From NCBI GenBank assembly GCA_902760345.1, contig CACWFY010000005.1:16198-80197 (forward strand): 64,000 bases of DNA, written 5' to 3'. The notes under the pieces are model-generated. The model did no database searches, was not told the DNA's origin, and saw nothing but the letters and a program-made list of their open reading frames with translations. This DNA comes from an uncultured Bacteroidales bacterium. Its GTDB lineage: Bacteria; Bacteroidota; Bacteroidia; Bacteroidales; Bacteroidaceae. This document shows, piece by piece, positions 16,342 to 24,149 of this stretch (position 1 is its first letter; the number at the start of each line of letters is the position of its first letter). A program made the position numbers and the translations under genes.

Positions 16342-16543
16342 ATTCATTAACGGCAAATCTGCTCTTCCTCCGCATCTCGCGGTCTTGGTCCATGACGCAG
16401 TGTATGCCGCGGTCTTTCATTGCCTGACTATCGTGAATATGCTGTGAACTGAAACTTCCATTGCGTCTAAAAACCAGTTTTACGCATAAAAATAGCATGC
16501 CTATAGCAATTATTAACGTGGTCAATAGCAGTATTTTCATCAT
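16331..16543 (-). CDS. Small single-pass membrane protein, conserved in Bacteroidales
   Basis: 70 residues. An N-terminal hydrophobic segment (ILLLTTLIIAIGMLFLCVKLVF) anchors it, followed by a basic and polar tail with a conserved-looking MKDRGIHCVMDQDREMRRK. I recall close relatives annotated as hypothetical in Prevotella and Bacteroides; no function is known. It has its own -7 element on the - strand at 16576-16583. The last residues (NESSK) are encoded by the octamer repeat, so its C terminus probably varies between strains. Two adjacent ATG codons are possible starts. Confidence 0.7.
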   Translation of the reverse strand: MMKILLLTTLIIAIGMLFLCVKLVFRRNGSFSSQHIHDSQAMKDRGIHCVMDQDREMRRKSRFAVNESSK

Positions 16544-16550
16544 AAATGAT

Positions 16551-16583
16551 TAACTTTGCACTAACTTTGCGGCTGCAAAGGTA
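16551..16583. promoter_or_regulatory. Divergent promoter region with doubled -7 boxes
   Basis: On the + strand TAACTTTG occurs twice 11 bp apart (16551-16558 and 16562-16569), towards pepD. On the - strand TACCTTTG (16576-16583) faces the small membrane-protein gene. Confidence 0.5.
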
Positions 16584-16632
16584 CAAAGAAAGATGATACA
16601 TTTAAAATTAAATATTAAAATAAACATTAAAT

Positions 16633-18093
16633 ATGAGTAAAAGTGAGTTAAAACCCGCTGTGGTCTTCGAACAATTTGCGAAGATTAACCAGATTCCACG
16701 TCCTTCGAAGCGTGAAGAGAAGATGATTGCTTATCTGAAAGAGTGGGGCGAGAGCCACGGACTGGTCACCAATGTTGACGAGACAGGTAACGTCATCATT
16801 CGCAAACCTGCCACCAAGGGAATGGAAAATCGAAAGACGGTCATCCTGCAGAGTCACATGGATATGGTGTGCGACAAGTTAGTCGACTATGAGATTGACT
16901 TCGACAAGGATCCCATCAAGACCTATATCGATGGCGAGTGGCTGACTGCCGAGGGCACTACGCTGGGTGCCGACGACGGTATCGGTTGTGCTATGGAGCT
17001 GGCCCTGCTGGAGAGTAACGATATCGAGCATGGCCCCATCGAGTGTGTTTTTACCCGTGACGAGGAGACTGGCCTTTCTGGTGCCGAGGGCATGAAGGCT
17101 GGCTTTATGACGGGCGACTATCTCATCAACCTCGACTCCGAGGACGAGGGCGAGATTTTTGTGTCGTGTGCCGGAGGCCGTAATACTACTGCATGCTTTA
17201 CCTTCCAGCGCACGGAGGTTCCTGCAGGCTATTTCTTCCTGCGTGCCCAACTGAAAGGTCTGGTTGGTGGTCACTCTGGCGACGATATCAACAAGCAGCG
17301 TGCCAACGCCATCAAGCTGTTAGGCCGTTTCCTATTCCAGACCATCAACCGCTACGAGGGTGTTCGTCTGGCACAGTTCAATAGCGGTAAGATGCACAAC
17401 GCCATTCCTCGCGACGGTATGTTTGTCATTGCCGTACCTAATGCCCTGAAGGAAAATGTCAAGGCCGACTGGAATGTCTTCGCCTCTGATGTGGAGGACG
17501 AGTTCCACGTGACCGACACACAGATGGTATGGACGATGGAGTCGACCGATGCCGAGCCTGTCATCGAGAATACGGTGGCCCGCAACTTCATCTTTGCCCT
17601 GCAGGCTGTCGACAATGGTATCTATGCCATCTGTCAGGATCCTGCGCTCAACGGTATGGTGGAGACCAGTAGCAATATTGCCAGCATTGAGACGCTTGAT
17701 GGTGTCATCAATATCGTCTCGTCGCAGCGTTCTAACGTGATGTCGAACCTCGACAATATGTGTGCAACCATTGAAGCCTGTTTTGCTCTTGCTGGTGCTG
17801 AGGTGAAGCACTCTGGCGGCTATCCCGCATGGAAGATGCGCTCACATAGTGACCTACAGCGAATTGTCAAAGAGTCGTATGTCAAACTGTTCGGCAAGGA
17901 ACCCGTTGTTCGTGGTATCCATGCCGGTTTGGAGTGCGGCTTGTTCTCTGAGCGCTATCCCAACCTCGACATGGTGTCGTTTGGTCCTACGCTGCGCTTT
18001 GTCCATACCCCTGAGGAGCGTCTGCTCATTCCTACCGTTCAGATGGTGTGGGACCACCTGCTTGACGTACTGAAGAACATTCCCCAGAAATGA
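16633..18093 (+). CDS. pepD: Aminoacyl-histidine dipeptidase (PepD, M20 family)
   Basis: 486 residues, a zinc-dependent cytosolic dipeptidase that splits Xaa-His and other dipeptides. Metal-ligand motifs are seen in order: LQSHMDMVC (near residue 79), GADDGIGCAME (near 116), TRDEETGLSGA (near 145), and HAGLECGLF and RFVHTPEERL close to the C terminus. The lid domain (about 200-385) is inserted between them. Full length for the family. A small lipoprotein gene overlaps its last 4 bp, so the two are coupled. Confidence 0.94.
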   Translation: MSKSELKPAVVFEQFAKINQIPRPSKREEKMIAYLKEWGESHGLVTNVDETGNVIIRKPATKGMENRKTVILQSHMDMVCDKLVDYEIDFDKDPIKTYIDGEWLTAEGTTLGADDGIGCAMELALLESNDIEHGPIECVFTRDEETGLSGAEGMKAGFMTGDYLINLDSEDEGEIFVSCAGGRNTTACFTFQRTEVPAGYFFLRAQLKGLVGGHSGDDINKQRANAIKLLGRFLFQTINRYEGVRLAQFNSGKMHNAIPRDGMFVIAVPNALKENVKADWNVFASDVEDEFHVTDTQMVWTMESTDAEPVIENTVARNFIFALQAVDNGIYAICQDPALNGMVETSSNIASIETLDGVINIVSSQRSNVMSNLDNMCATIEACFALAGAEVKHSGGYPAWKMRSHSDLQRIVKESYVKLFGKEPVVRGIHAGLECGLFSERYPNLDMVSFGPTLRFVHTPEERLLIPTVQMVWDHLLDVLKNIPQK

Positions 18094-18428
18094 AGCGTCT
18101 TATATATATAATAGGTGTAACGCTGTTGCTGACTGCTTGTGGTCAGCAACAGCGTGCCAAGTCTGTCGTCAAGGACTTTATGCAGACTTATCAGAAGGGT
18201 GACGTCAGTTATCTGGATTTTTCGGATGTTGACTCTACACGGGCCATCAGCGACTCGCTGATTGACGTGTTGCAACAGCAGGCAGGACATAACGTCACGT
18301 TTCAGAAGCGTACCACCCCGACGCTGCTGCTCATTCGTGCCAAGTATCTGTTGGACGATGATACGTGCAGCACGACCTTCTATCTCGATCCCTCGACGAT
18401 GGGTGTGGTGGCCTTCAAACAGAATTAA
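18090..18428 (+). CDS. Small putative lipoprotein
   Basis: 112 residues beginning MKRLIYIIGVTLLLTACGQQQ, a clear lipobox (LTAC). The mature part reads RAKSVVKDFMQTYQKGDVSYLDFSDVDST, suggesting a small alpha/beta fold. I do not recognise a named family. Its start overlaps the pepD stop (ATGA), and an intrinsic terminator follows immediately after the stop codon. It would be anchored to the inner or outer membrane. Confidence 0.7.
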   Translation: MKRLIYIIGVTLLLTACGQQQRAKSVVKDFMQTYQKGDVSYLDFSDVDSTRAISDSLIDVLQQQAGHNVTFQKRTTPTLLLIRAKYLLDDDTCSTTFYLDPSTMGVVAFKQN

Positions 18429-18465
18429 AAAACGGTGCATGGGCTGTGCTCCGTTTTTTTTTTTT
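18426..18465 (+). terminator. Intrinsic terminator after pepD-lipoprotein
   Basis: AAAAACGGTGCA pairs with TGCTCCGTTTTT (one mismatch) around a 7-nt loop, followed by a long T-run (18453-18465). It overlaps the stop codon of the lipoprotein gene. Confidence 0.85.
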
Positions 18466-18504
18466 TGATATTTTTATGCCATTGCTGCAATGTTTTGATA
18501 TTTC

Positions 18505-18523
18505 CTGTCGTATATATAGACAG
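18505..18523 (+). promoter_or_regulatory. Inverted repeat at the first ECF sigma promoter
   Basis: CTGTC, 9 bp of alternating TA, GACAG, 15 bp before the ATG of the sigma gene. No TAnnTTTG box is present, so this may belong to an autoregulated ECF promoter. Suggestive only. Confidence 0.35.
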
Positions 18524-18537
18524 AAGACTTAAATAAG

Positions 18538-19098
18538 ATGACTACAGAAACCGACATAAACCTCCTCCAGGGACTGCGCAAGCAAAGTCCCAAGGCACAG
18601 CAGCAGACGCTCGAGCGCTACGGACGCGACGTCTTTGCCCAAGTGGTAAGACTCGTTCCCGTCGTCGAGAATGCTGAGGAGGTCTATCAGGATGTATTCA
18701 TCAAGGTCTTTAAGAACATCGGACAGTACGATGAAGAGAAGTCGTCATTCAGGACATGGATATCACGTATCGCCTATAATGAGTCCATCACGTTCCTGCG
18801 TCACAAGCGTCTGCCGGTCATCTACTACGAAGACCACGAGGGCGAGGCCGAGAAACTGTCGGATACAGAGGTAGAGGCCACCTTCGGACAACCCAATCCG
18901 GAAACGGTGCAACTCATCAGGGCCGCCCTGAAGCACTTGCCACCCGACGAGCGAGCTATAGTGACGATGTTCTACTATGAAGAGATGAGTCTGAAAGACA
19001 TCGCTTATGTGACAGAGTCGATACCTACAACGGTAGCCTCGAAGCTAAGCAGAACGAGAAAGAAACTATATAAAATCATCAAAATGTTGCAATCATGA
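18538..19098 (+). CDS. ECF-type RNA polymerase sigma factor
   Basis: 186 residues. Region 2 (about 20-90) includes NAEEVYQDVFIKVFKNIGQY and FRTWISRIAYNESITFLR; region 4 (about 125-180) has LPPDERAIVTMFYYEEMSLK followed by a helix-turn-helix (IAYVTESIPTTVASKLSRTR). It overlaps the next gene, a single-pass anti-sigma-like protein, by 4 bp. The third gene encodes a secreted protein. The three-gene layout suggests an envelope-signal-responsive module, but the target genes cannot be read from the sequence. Confidence 0.92.
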   Translation: MTTETDINLLQGLRKQSPKAQQQTLERYGRDVFAQVVRLVPVVENAEEVYQDVFIKVFKNIGQYDEEKSSFRTWISRIAYNESITFLRHKRLPVIYYEDHEGEAEKLSDTEVEATFGQPNPETVQLIRAALKHLPPDERAIVTMFYYEEMSLKDIAYVTESIPTTVASKLSRTRKKLYKIIKMLQS

Positions 19099-19772
19099 CA
19101 GAGGAAAAAATCAATGCATTCAGACAGACGGACGCAAACCTGCGCGACGCCCTCAAGATGGACGAGGCAGAACGGCCACAGATGCCTGCCGATCTTAACG
19201 AGCGACTGATGCAGCGCATGGCTGTCGAGGAGAAAAAGCCGCGTCGCATCGTGTGGCCCTGGATTGCTGCCGCTTGTGTAGCAGGTGTCATGATCGTCTG
19301 GCTGACACCGCCCAAGACGACAGGAGCGGATGTCGTTGCGGAGAATACAGCAGTCGAGCAGCCTATGGATAATACTGAGGTGGAAGAACCCCAAGTGGTG
19401 AAAGCGGAAACAGAAGCCACAGCTCCAATACCCACTCCAGTCAAGGTCAACAAAGCAAAGCTGAAAAGCACCGTCGTAAAACGCGATGCTGCCCTCTTGG
19501 CACAAGAGACGAAGGCTGAGCAGCCTGCTGCTAAACCCACCGTTGAAGAAGTCCATAAGGACTTGGCGATTGCCGAGAACGCAAAGCCTCAGGAGAAAAT
19601 GGTCACCCTTACCGAGCGCGACATTCCCATCACTCGCCCAGAGAACTACAAATACACTCCAGAAGAACTGGCCCTTATGAAGAAACAGGCCAACGAGGCC
19701 TACCTGAAATGGGCACAGCTGGAACTCGAGATAGCAAAACATCAATTAGAACAAACAGCCCAAAATCAATAA
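19095..19772 (+). CDS. Putative anti-sigma factor, single-pass membrane protein
   Basis: 225 residues. A cytoplasmic N terminus (about 1-50, containing KMDEAERPQMPADLNERLMQRM, typical of anti-sigma N-termini in Bacteroidetes) is followed by a membrane segment at about 53-70. The periplasmic linker is rich in A, E, K, V and P, and the C-terminal region is helical (PENYKYTPEELALMKKQANEAYLKW). No zinc-binding HxxxCxxC motif was seen. Position and overlap with the sigma gene are the main evidence for its role. It is 2 bp from the secreted-protein gene. Confidence 0.65.
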   Translation: MTEEKINAFRQTDANLRDALKMDEAERPQMPADLNERLMQRMAVEEKKPRRIVWPWIAAACVAGVMIVWLTPPKTTGADVVAENTAVEQPMDNTEVEEPQVVKAETEATAPIPTPVKVNKAKLKSTVVKRDAALLAQETKAEQPAAKPTVEEVHKDLAIAENAKPQEKMVTLTERDIPITRPENYKYTPEELALMKKQANEAYLKWAQLELEIAKHQLEQTAQNQ

Positions 19773-19774
19773 TT

Positions 19775-21220
19775 ATGAAACGTATTATCATCATGCTGCT
19801 CATCGCTTGCAGCGCCATAACAACCGTTAGTGCAGAACCCACAGCAGCACCCCAGAAGAAGCCGGAGAGCGTCATCGCCACGCTGAACGCCATCATCAAC
19901 AAGTTTGGCAATAATTCAGGCCAGACTTACTCTGTTAATCGCAATCCTAATACGGGTATCATCGAGTCGAGCATCAAGATTGTGCCGTTCCGTTGTCTCG
20001 CTATCCATGATAAAAACGACTTTACGCAACGGAATATAGCCCTACAAAATGACCAGCTGTTGAGTAGCGTTTCACGCAACTTCCAGAAAGATGAGCCCCT
20101 GTCGTATCAATTCCAGCACATCCAGCCTGGAAGCAAGCAGTATTTCTTGCTGAATGTATATACCAACAATGAGGATGACAACACCGCTCTGCATATTCGC
20201 ACCCATGATGATCAGGAGATGTGGATGATGTGCTGCAAGAACCCTGAGAATCCCCAGTTGCGTGACGCCTATGCCGTTACATGGAAGTTGACGGATGATA
20301 AGCGATACATCGAGGGCACCGTCTATATGATTACCTCGCTGCGCCCCGATGTCTACGAGAAGAATTTCGAGAGCAACAAGCGGATGTTCAAGATTGTAGG
20401 TCGCGTGGACGAAAATATTAAGGATTCGCTCTACAATATCTATATTGCCGAATCGCGCGAGGCTCTCTACAATCTCCAGGATCACGAGTATGTGGCATGC
20501 GTGCCCGTTGTCAACAAGCGCTTCGAGTGGCAAACTGAGCTCACCAAGCCCTGTGTTGGTCGCCTGCGCTGCATCTTCCCCGATGGTTCGCTCTGCTCAG
20601 CATGGATTGACCTCGACTTTGTGCCTGGCGAGACCTACAACATCACCGTTCATAATGGCTATTACGACGAGGATAAGGACTACGAGCGTCGTGTAGGTCG
20701 CCAGTCGGGCAAGAGCCTCATTAAGCCCAATGCAGTCAAGGTGGTCGACGATGTGCCCGCAAAATATCAGAAAGCCAAACCTGTTGAGGATGAATTCGAT
20801 AAGTGGCGCAAGTCATTAAATAGTCAGGAGGAGTTACAGTTCCAGATAAAAGGCGAGCGTATAGAGTTGGATATGAAGAAACTCGGAGAACGCTATGAAT
20901 TCATCAAGGCGATACTCGATGGTTCAAACTCTGGCTATCAGATGGACGTTACATTCCAGGAAATTCTCAAGCTGAATCAGGACCTTGAATCTAAGTGGCA
21001 AGATTTCTTCAAATTCTTCAAGACTAAGAATATGCCAAAGATGGGCTACGCCAAGGCTTATAAGGAGATCATTGAAGTCTATACTGGTCAGCTTCGCGAG
21101 CTCAATGATTACTACAAGAAGCACGGTGCTATGAGTAAGGCCGCTCGCAAGGTCAACACTTATGTACTCAAGCAGAACGAGAAGTACATGGACGAAATGG
21201 AGAAGTGTATATCGGAATAA
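19775..21220 (+). CDS. Secreted protein in the ECF sigma operon, DUF4369-like core
   Basis: About 481 residues from MKRIIIMLLIACSAITTVSAEP, a Sec signal peptide. The middle (about 205-305) has a beta-rich segment, FKIVGRVDENIKDSLYNIYI through FVPGETYNITVHNGYY, that resembles the DUF4369 domain found ahead of thioredoxin-like domains. No thioredoxin CxxC follows, only a charged helical C terminus (about 335-481). It is probably periplasmic or surface-exposed. The start at 19775 is chosen for its signal peptide over an in-frame ATG at 19709. It closes the operon with a bidirectional terminator. Function unknown. Confidence 0.7.
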   Translation: MKRIIIMLLIACSAITTVSAEPTAAPQKKPESVIATLNAIINKFGNNSGQTYSVNRNPNTGIIESSIKIVPFRCLAIHDKNDFTQRNIALQNDQLLSSVSRNFQKDEPLSYQFQHIQPGSKQYFLLNVYTNNEDDNTALHIRTHDDQEMWMMCCKNPENPQLRDAYAVTWKLTDDKRYIEGTVYMITSLRPDVYEKNFESNKRMFKIVGRVDENIKDSLYNIYIAESREALYNLQDHEYVACVPVVNKRFEWQTELTKPCVGRLRCIFPDGSLCSAWIDLDFVPGETYNITVHNGYYDEDKDYERRVGRQSGKSLIKPNAVKVVDDVPAKYQKAKPVEDEFDKWRKSLNSQEELQFQIKGERIELDMKKLGERYEFIKAILDGSNSGYQMDVTFQEILKLNQDLESKWQDFFKFFKTKNMPKMGYAKAYKEIIEVYTGQLRELNDYYKKHGAMSKAARKVNTYVLKQNEKYMDEMEKCISE

Positions 21221-21259
21221 AACGGAATGAGAGAGGCCGCGGTCTCTCTCATTCGTTTT
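21219..21259. terminator. Bidirectional terminator between convergent operons
   Basis: AAAACGGAATGAGAGAG (21219-21235) pairs with CTCTCTCATTCGTTTT (21244-21259), with one bulged G and an 8-nt loop. A-rich and T-rich ends serve both the + strand secreted-protein gene and the - strand relA gene. Confidence 0.85.
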
Positions 21260-21260
21260 G

Positions 21261-23477
21261 TTATATGCGTTCTACCTGCTTCACACCTCTCACGGTGCGA
21301 AGCTTTTTCATGAGTGCCTCCAAGCGGGTGTTGTCGTCAATCATGATAGTCAGGTTGCCGCTAAACAGTCCGTCGTGCGAGTCGATGTTGATGCTGCGCA
21401 GTATCAGCTTCTCGTCGCGCGAGATGATGTTCGTCAGATTGTTGACAATACCGATGTCGTCGTTGCCGATGATGCGTAGCGTGATGGCATACTGCGAGGC
21501 ACCCTTGCCGCTCCACTTCGCCTTGATGATACGGTAGCCAAAGCGCTTCTTCAGTTCAGGAGCGTTGGGACAGTCCTCGCGGTGTATCTTGATGCCGCCA
21601 TTGATGGTGACAAAGCCAAACACCTTGTCGCCATAGATGGGCTGACAGCAGCGCGCCAGCTGGTAGTCGATGCCTTTCAGGTTGCGGTCGATGACGAGCA
21701 CGTCCTCTGAGGGGTGAGTGGTGAGAGGTGAGAGGTGAGAATTCTCCAACACGAAGTTGGCGGCACTCTCAGCTACATTGTTTCCCGTCACGGGCTGGTC
21801 GCCCTGCTGCAATTCTATATACTTCTCGATGATGGCGGTGGGGTCCAGTTCGCCTGAAGCAATGTGCCGGTAGAAATCGCTGACCTCCTTGAAGCCCATC
21901 TTGCGGATCAGCACCTGCATGATGCTGTCGTCCATCTCCAACTTGCGGTTCTTGAACTTGCGCTCCAGCATCTCCTTGGCAAAGAGTCCCTCCTTGACCT
22001 GCGTCTCTTTCAGCGCCAAACGAATCTTCGAACGGGCGCGTGATGTCTGGGCAATGTTCAGCCAGTCTTGCTTGGGCTTCTGGTTCGAGCCTGTCAGAAT
22101 CTCCACTTGGTCACCACTCTGTAGCGGCTGGCGAATGGTCACCACCTTGCCGTTGATGCGGGCACCCGTACACGAACTGCCCACCTTCGAGTGGATATGA
22201 TAGGCGAAGTCGAGCACCGTAGCACCCTTGGGAAACTTAAACAGGTCGCCCTTCGGCGTGAATACGAATACCTCGTCTTCGTACAGGTCCATCTTAAACT
22301 GGTCCATAGCCTCCATACCGTCGCTGGTCTCCAGCATCGAGCGTATACCCGTCAGCCACTCGTCCAGTCCGCTTTCACTCTTCACGCCTTTGTAGCGCCA
22401 ATGGGCAGCTACGCCTCGTTCGGCAATCTCGTCCATGCGCTCCGTGCGAATCTGTACCTCGACCCATTTCTGTTCAGGGCCTAACACGGTGATGTGCAGC
22501 GACTCGTAGCCGTTCGACTTCGGCACACTGAGCCAGTCGCGCAGACGCTTCGGGTTCGGCTGGTACATCGACGTGACGATGGCAAAGGCCTGCCAGCATT
22601 GCATCTTCTCCCTCTCTGGCTCGCAGTCGATGATGATGCGGATGGCAAACAGGTCGTAGACACCTTCGAACGGGCACTTCTGTTTCTTCATCTTCTGCCA
22701 GATGGAGTGTATCGACTTCGTGCGTCCCTTGATGTGGAAGTGGATGCCCGCCTCTGTCAGTCGCTCGCTGACAGGACCTATGAAGCGCTCGATATACGCA
22801 TCGCGGCTCTTCTTCGTTTCGCTCAGCTTCTCCTTGATATGGTAGTAGGCGTCGTGCTCCAGGTATTTCAGCGACAGGTCTTCCAGCTCGCTCTTCAGCT
22901 TATATAGACCCAGCTTGTGGGCCAGCGGGGCATACAGATAGGCAGCCTCCTGCGACACTTCGTGCTTGGCTCCGTCGTTGTCAGCGTCCTTGATTTGCCG
23001 CATCAGGTTCACGCGGTCGGCAATCATAATCAGGATGACGCGCATGTCCTCGGCAAACGACAGCAACAGGTTGCGGAAGTTCTCCGACTCGATGACCGGG
23101 TTCTTCTGGTACAGCTCCTGTATGCGCTGCAGACCATGCAGGATGCGGGCTATGCTCTCGCCGAACTGCTCGCGCACCTCGTCAATGGTCATCAGCCCTT
23201 CCTCTACGCTCGGGCGCAGCAGTACGGCCAATACGCCGTCACGCTTCAGTCCGATTTCGTCGACCACCAGCCGGGCCGTCTGAAACGAGAGTAGGATAGG
23301 GTTCAGCCCGAACACGTTGCGCTGCAACTGCTTGGTCTCCAGTGCCTGCAACAAGTTGTGGCGCATGCGCTCCTCGTCACCTTCGTGCAGCGAGGACGCT
23401 ATCTCTTCGCGTATCTTCTGGTATAGTGCCAGCGTCTGCTCTTTCTCTTCTGTCGTAAACTCCAGTCCGTATGCCAT
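21261..23477 (-). CDS. relA: RelA/SpoT family (p)ppGpp synthetase with degenerate hydrolase domain
   Basis: 738 residues, full length. The N-terminal HD region (about 20-180) has lost its metal site: the HDxxED signature is RPSVEE at residues 88-93. The synthetase domain (about 220-350) is intact, with GRTKSIHSIWQKM, YDLFAIRIII and KSNGYESLHITV. TGS (VFVFTPKGDLFKFP), the helical region, a CC/zinc-finger-like segment (ARCCQPIYGDKVFGF) and a C-terminal ACT domain follow. It should therefore make but not degrade the alarmone, so a separate SpoT is expected elsewhere. A heptamer repeat at 21707-21741 inserts NSHLSPLTTHPS before the zinc-finger segment. A -7 box is at 23503-23510. Confidence 0.93.
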   Translation of the reverse strand: MAYGLEFTTEEKEQTLALYQKIREEIASSLHEGDEERMRHNLLQALETKQLQRNVFGLNPILLSFQTARLVVDEIGLKRDGVLAVLLRPSVEEGLMTIDEVREQFGESIARILHGLQRIQELYQKNPVIESENFRNLLLSFAEDMRVILIMIADRVNLMRQIKDADNDGAKHEVSQEAAYLYAPLAHKLGLYKLKSELEDLSLKYLEHDAYYHIKEKLSETKKSRDAYIERFIGPVSERLTEAGIHFHIKGRTKSIHSIWQKMKKQKCPFEGVYDLFAIRIIIDCEPEREKMQCWQAFAIVTSMYQPNPKRLRDWLSVPKSNGYESLHITVLGPEQKWVEVQIRTERMDEIAERGVAAHWRYKGVKSESGLDEWLTGIRSMLETSDGMEAMDQFKMDLYEDEVFVFTPKGDLFKFPKGATVLDFAYHIHSKVGSSCTGARINGKVVTIRQPLQSGDQVEILTGSNQKPKQDWLNIAQTSRARSKIRLALKETQVKEGLFAKEMLERKFKNRKLEMDDSIMQVLIRKMGFKEVSDFYRHIASGELDPTAIIEKYIELQQGDQPVTGNNVAESAANFVLENSHLSPLTTHPSEDVLVIDRNLKGIDYQLARCCQPIYGDKVFGFVTINGGIKIHREDCPNAPELKKRFGYRIIKAKWSGKGASQYAITLRIIGNDDIGIVNNLTNIISRDEKLILRSINIDSHDGLFSGNLTIMIDDNTRLEALMKKLRTVRGVKQVERI
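21707..21741. repeat. In-frame heptamer array inside relA
   Basis: Five phased 7-bp + strand units: CTGAGGG, GTGAGTG, GTGAGAG, GTGAGAG, GTGAGAA (coding strand CTCTCAC-like). It falls in the linker ahead of the C-terminal zinc-finger/ACT regions. Confidence 0.75.
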
Positions 23478-23502
23478 GATTAGCTTTTTTTATTTGTGAT
23501 TG

Positions 23503-23510
23503 CAAAGTTA
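23503..23510 (-). promoter_or_regulatory. -7 element for relA
   Basis: TAACTTTG on the - strand, 26 bp upstream of the relA start codon. Confidence 0.6.
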
Positions 23511-23552
23511 CGAAAAAAAAGAGAGAAACGCTTGTTATTCGCAGTAAATTTG

Positions 23553-23560
23553 TACCTTTG
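23553..23560 (+). promoter_or_regulatory. -7 element for the second ECF sigma operon
   Basis: TACCTTTG on the + strand. It leaves a leader of about 70-95 nt, which includes a 9-codon reading frame (ATG at 23574, stop at 23598-23600; MKKSFFLQ). Confidence 0.5.
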
Positions 23561-23659
23561 TGGCTTGTAGAGCATGAAAAAATCATTTTTTTTGCAATGA
23601 GGGGTATTTGATTTTGCCTTTCGTGGGTCTTATAGATGAACCAGAGACAAGAAAAAAGT

Positions 23660-24148
23660 ATGGACTACAGTAAACAACGGTTTGAACGCCTGTTCAAAGA
23701 CAGCTATCCGCTGATGTATCGCATGGCATTCTCGATGGTGGAGAATGCCGATGATGCTAAGGATGCTGTGAATCAGGTGTTTACCCAGATGTGGAAAGGC
23801 AAACCCAAAGTGAGCGACGATAGTGTCAGAGGCTATCTGTTGGCAGCTACTCGCAACCAGTGCCTGCATATCCTCAGACAGCGTCAACTGAGGCGTCAGA
23901 TGGAGGAAGCGTTGCAGAGTGACGAGTCAGAACGTCAGGACGAAGAACGCCAAGAGTTGCTTTGCGAATTGCAGCAGATTATCGATGACAATCTGACGGA
24001 ACAGGACAAGCGCGTGCTGGAGTTGCACTATAACGAGGAGATGACCTATGCGGAAACTGCTACAGTGCTGGGCATCAGTACAGCAGCGGTTAACAAGCAC
24101 ATCACGCGCTCACTGGCAAAAATTCGTAAAACCCTAAAAGCAAAGTAA
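23660..24148 (+). CDS. ECF-type RNA polymerase sigma factor
   Basis: About 162 residues from MDYSKQRFERLFKDSYPLMYR; an alternative in-frame start at 23636 adds eight polar residues. Region 2 includes MVENADDAKDAVNQVFTQMW and the region 2.4-like VRGYLLAATRNQCLHILRQRQ. Region 4 has LTEQDKRVLELHYNEEMTYA and the helix-turn-helix TATVLGISTAAVNKHITRSL. It resembles the Bacteroidetes ECF sigma factors paired with membrane anti-sigma proteins. The next gene starts 1 bp after its stop. Confidence 0.9.
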   Translation: MDYSKQRFERLFKDSYPLMYRMAFSMVENADDAKDAVNQVFTQMWKGKPKVSDDSVRGYLLAATRNQCLHILRQRQLRRQMEEALQSDESERQDEERQELLCELQQIIDDNLTEQDKRVLELHYNEEMTYAETATVLGISTAAVNKHITRSLAKIRKTLKAK

Positions 24149-24149
24149 A

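Noticed and set aside
23574-23600. Leader peptide (8 residues) controlling the second ECF sigma gene
   Set aside because: A 9-codon frame in a T-rich leader is expected by chance and shows no attenuator structure.
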